Of a DNA stretch of 13,883 bases, positions 13,837 to 13,883 are shown piece after piece. The DNA lies in contig NZ_JANMWL010000042.1 in NCBI RefSeq assembly GCF_031393925.1, positions 1 to 13,883 on the forward strand, given 5' to 3'. Each line of letters begins with the position of its first letter. The first letter of the stretch is position 1. The DNA is from Methylibium sp031393925 (lineage in GTDB: Bacteria > Pseudomonadota > Gammaproteobacteria > Burkholderiales > Burkholderiaceae_C). The notes under the pieces are model-generated. The model saw only the letters and a program-made list of their open reading frames with translations. It searched no databases and was not told where the DNA came from. Made by a program: the position numbers and the translations under genes.

Positions 13837-13883
13837 GGCAAACGATCGAGCGCCCGCAGGTAGGGCGCGTGGTGCATCAACTC
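13833..13883 (-). CDS. C-terminal end of an unidentified gene
   Basis: One minus-strand frame enters at the right edge and reads ELMHHAPYLRALDRLP before TGA at 13835-13833. The stop overlaps the possible GTG start of the GGDEF frame (GTGA), which is what linked genes in an operon show. Sixteen residues are too few to name a family. The alternative is that this is a chance open frame. Confidence 0.35.
   Translation of the reverse strand, partial: ELMHHAPYLRALDRLP

Overview
The window is chromosomal DNA from a GC-rich betaproteobacterium, most likely in the order Burkholderiales (Rubrivivax/Leptothrix/Ideonella-like). The evidence is high GC with strong third-position GC bias in nearly every gene, the style of the RNase E C-terminal half, and a GC-rich palindromic intergenic repeat (CTTGGGGCGGCCCGGCA) that I associate with this group. 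It is mostly conserved housekeeping sequence. I see no tRNA, rRNA, CRISPR array, insertion sequence or prophage gene.

Left block (1-4214, all minus strand): transcription order is algH/yqgE, ruvX/yqgF, pyrR, pyrB, a small lipoprotein gene, then pyrX, which runs off the left edge. This is the Pseudomonas-type pyrimidine operon. PyrB (aspartate transcarbamoylase) is paired with a dihydroorotase homologue that has lost its metal-binding histidines, and PyrR is the pyrimidine regulator. Two things are unusual. A lower-GC lipoprotein gene sits between pyrB and pyrX, which usually abut or overlap. A palindromic repeat also ends one base before the pyrR start codon and could hide its ribosome-binding site.

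Middle block (4250-6385, plus strand): phrB (CPD photolyase) is divergent from algH with only 35 bp between start codons. It is followed by a kbp/ygaU-like BON-LysM protein. A second copy of the palindromic repeat lies between kbp and the convergent sppA.

Right block (6471-9603, minus strand): rluC, a HAD phosphatase, a small Rieske ferredoxin and sppA form a tight operon. The last three genes overlap by 8 and 4 nt. rluC is divergent from rne, as in enterobacteria. Between them lie 582 bp with no recognised gene, containing two strong stem-loops just before the rne start, a plausible site for RNase E autoregulation. rne (10186-13224) encodes a 1012-residue RNase E with intact catalytic residues, a Zn-link, a candidate membrane-anchoring helix and three arginine-rich patches. 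It converges with a GGDEF-domain reading frame that looks N-terminally truncated, and a further gene ends at the right edge.

I found no clearly new multi-gene system. The best leads are the lipoprotein gene inside the pyr operon, the repeat/RBS overlap at pyrR, the structured rne leader, and the eroded GGDEF gene.
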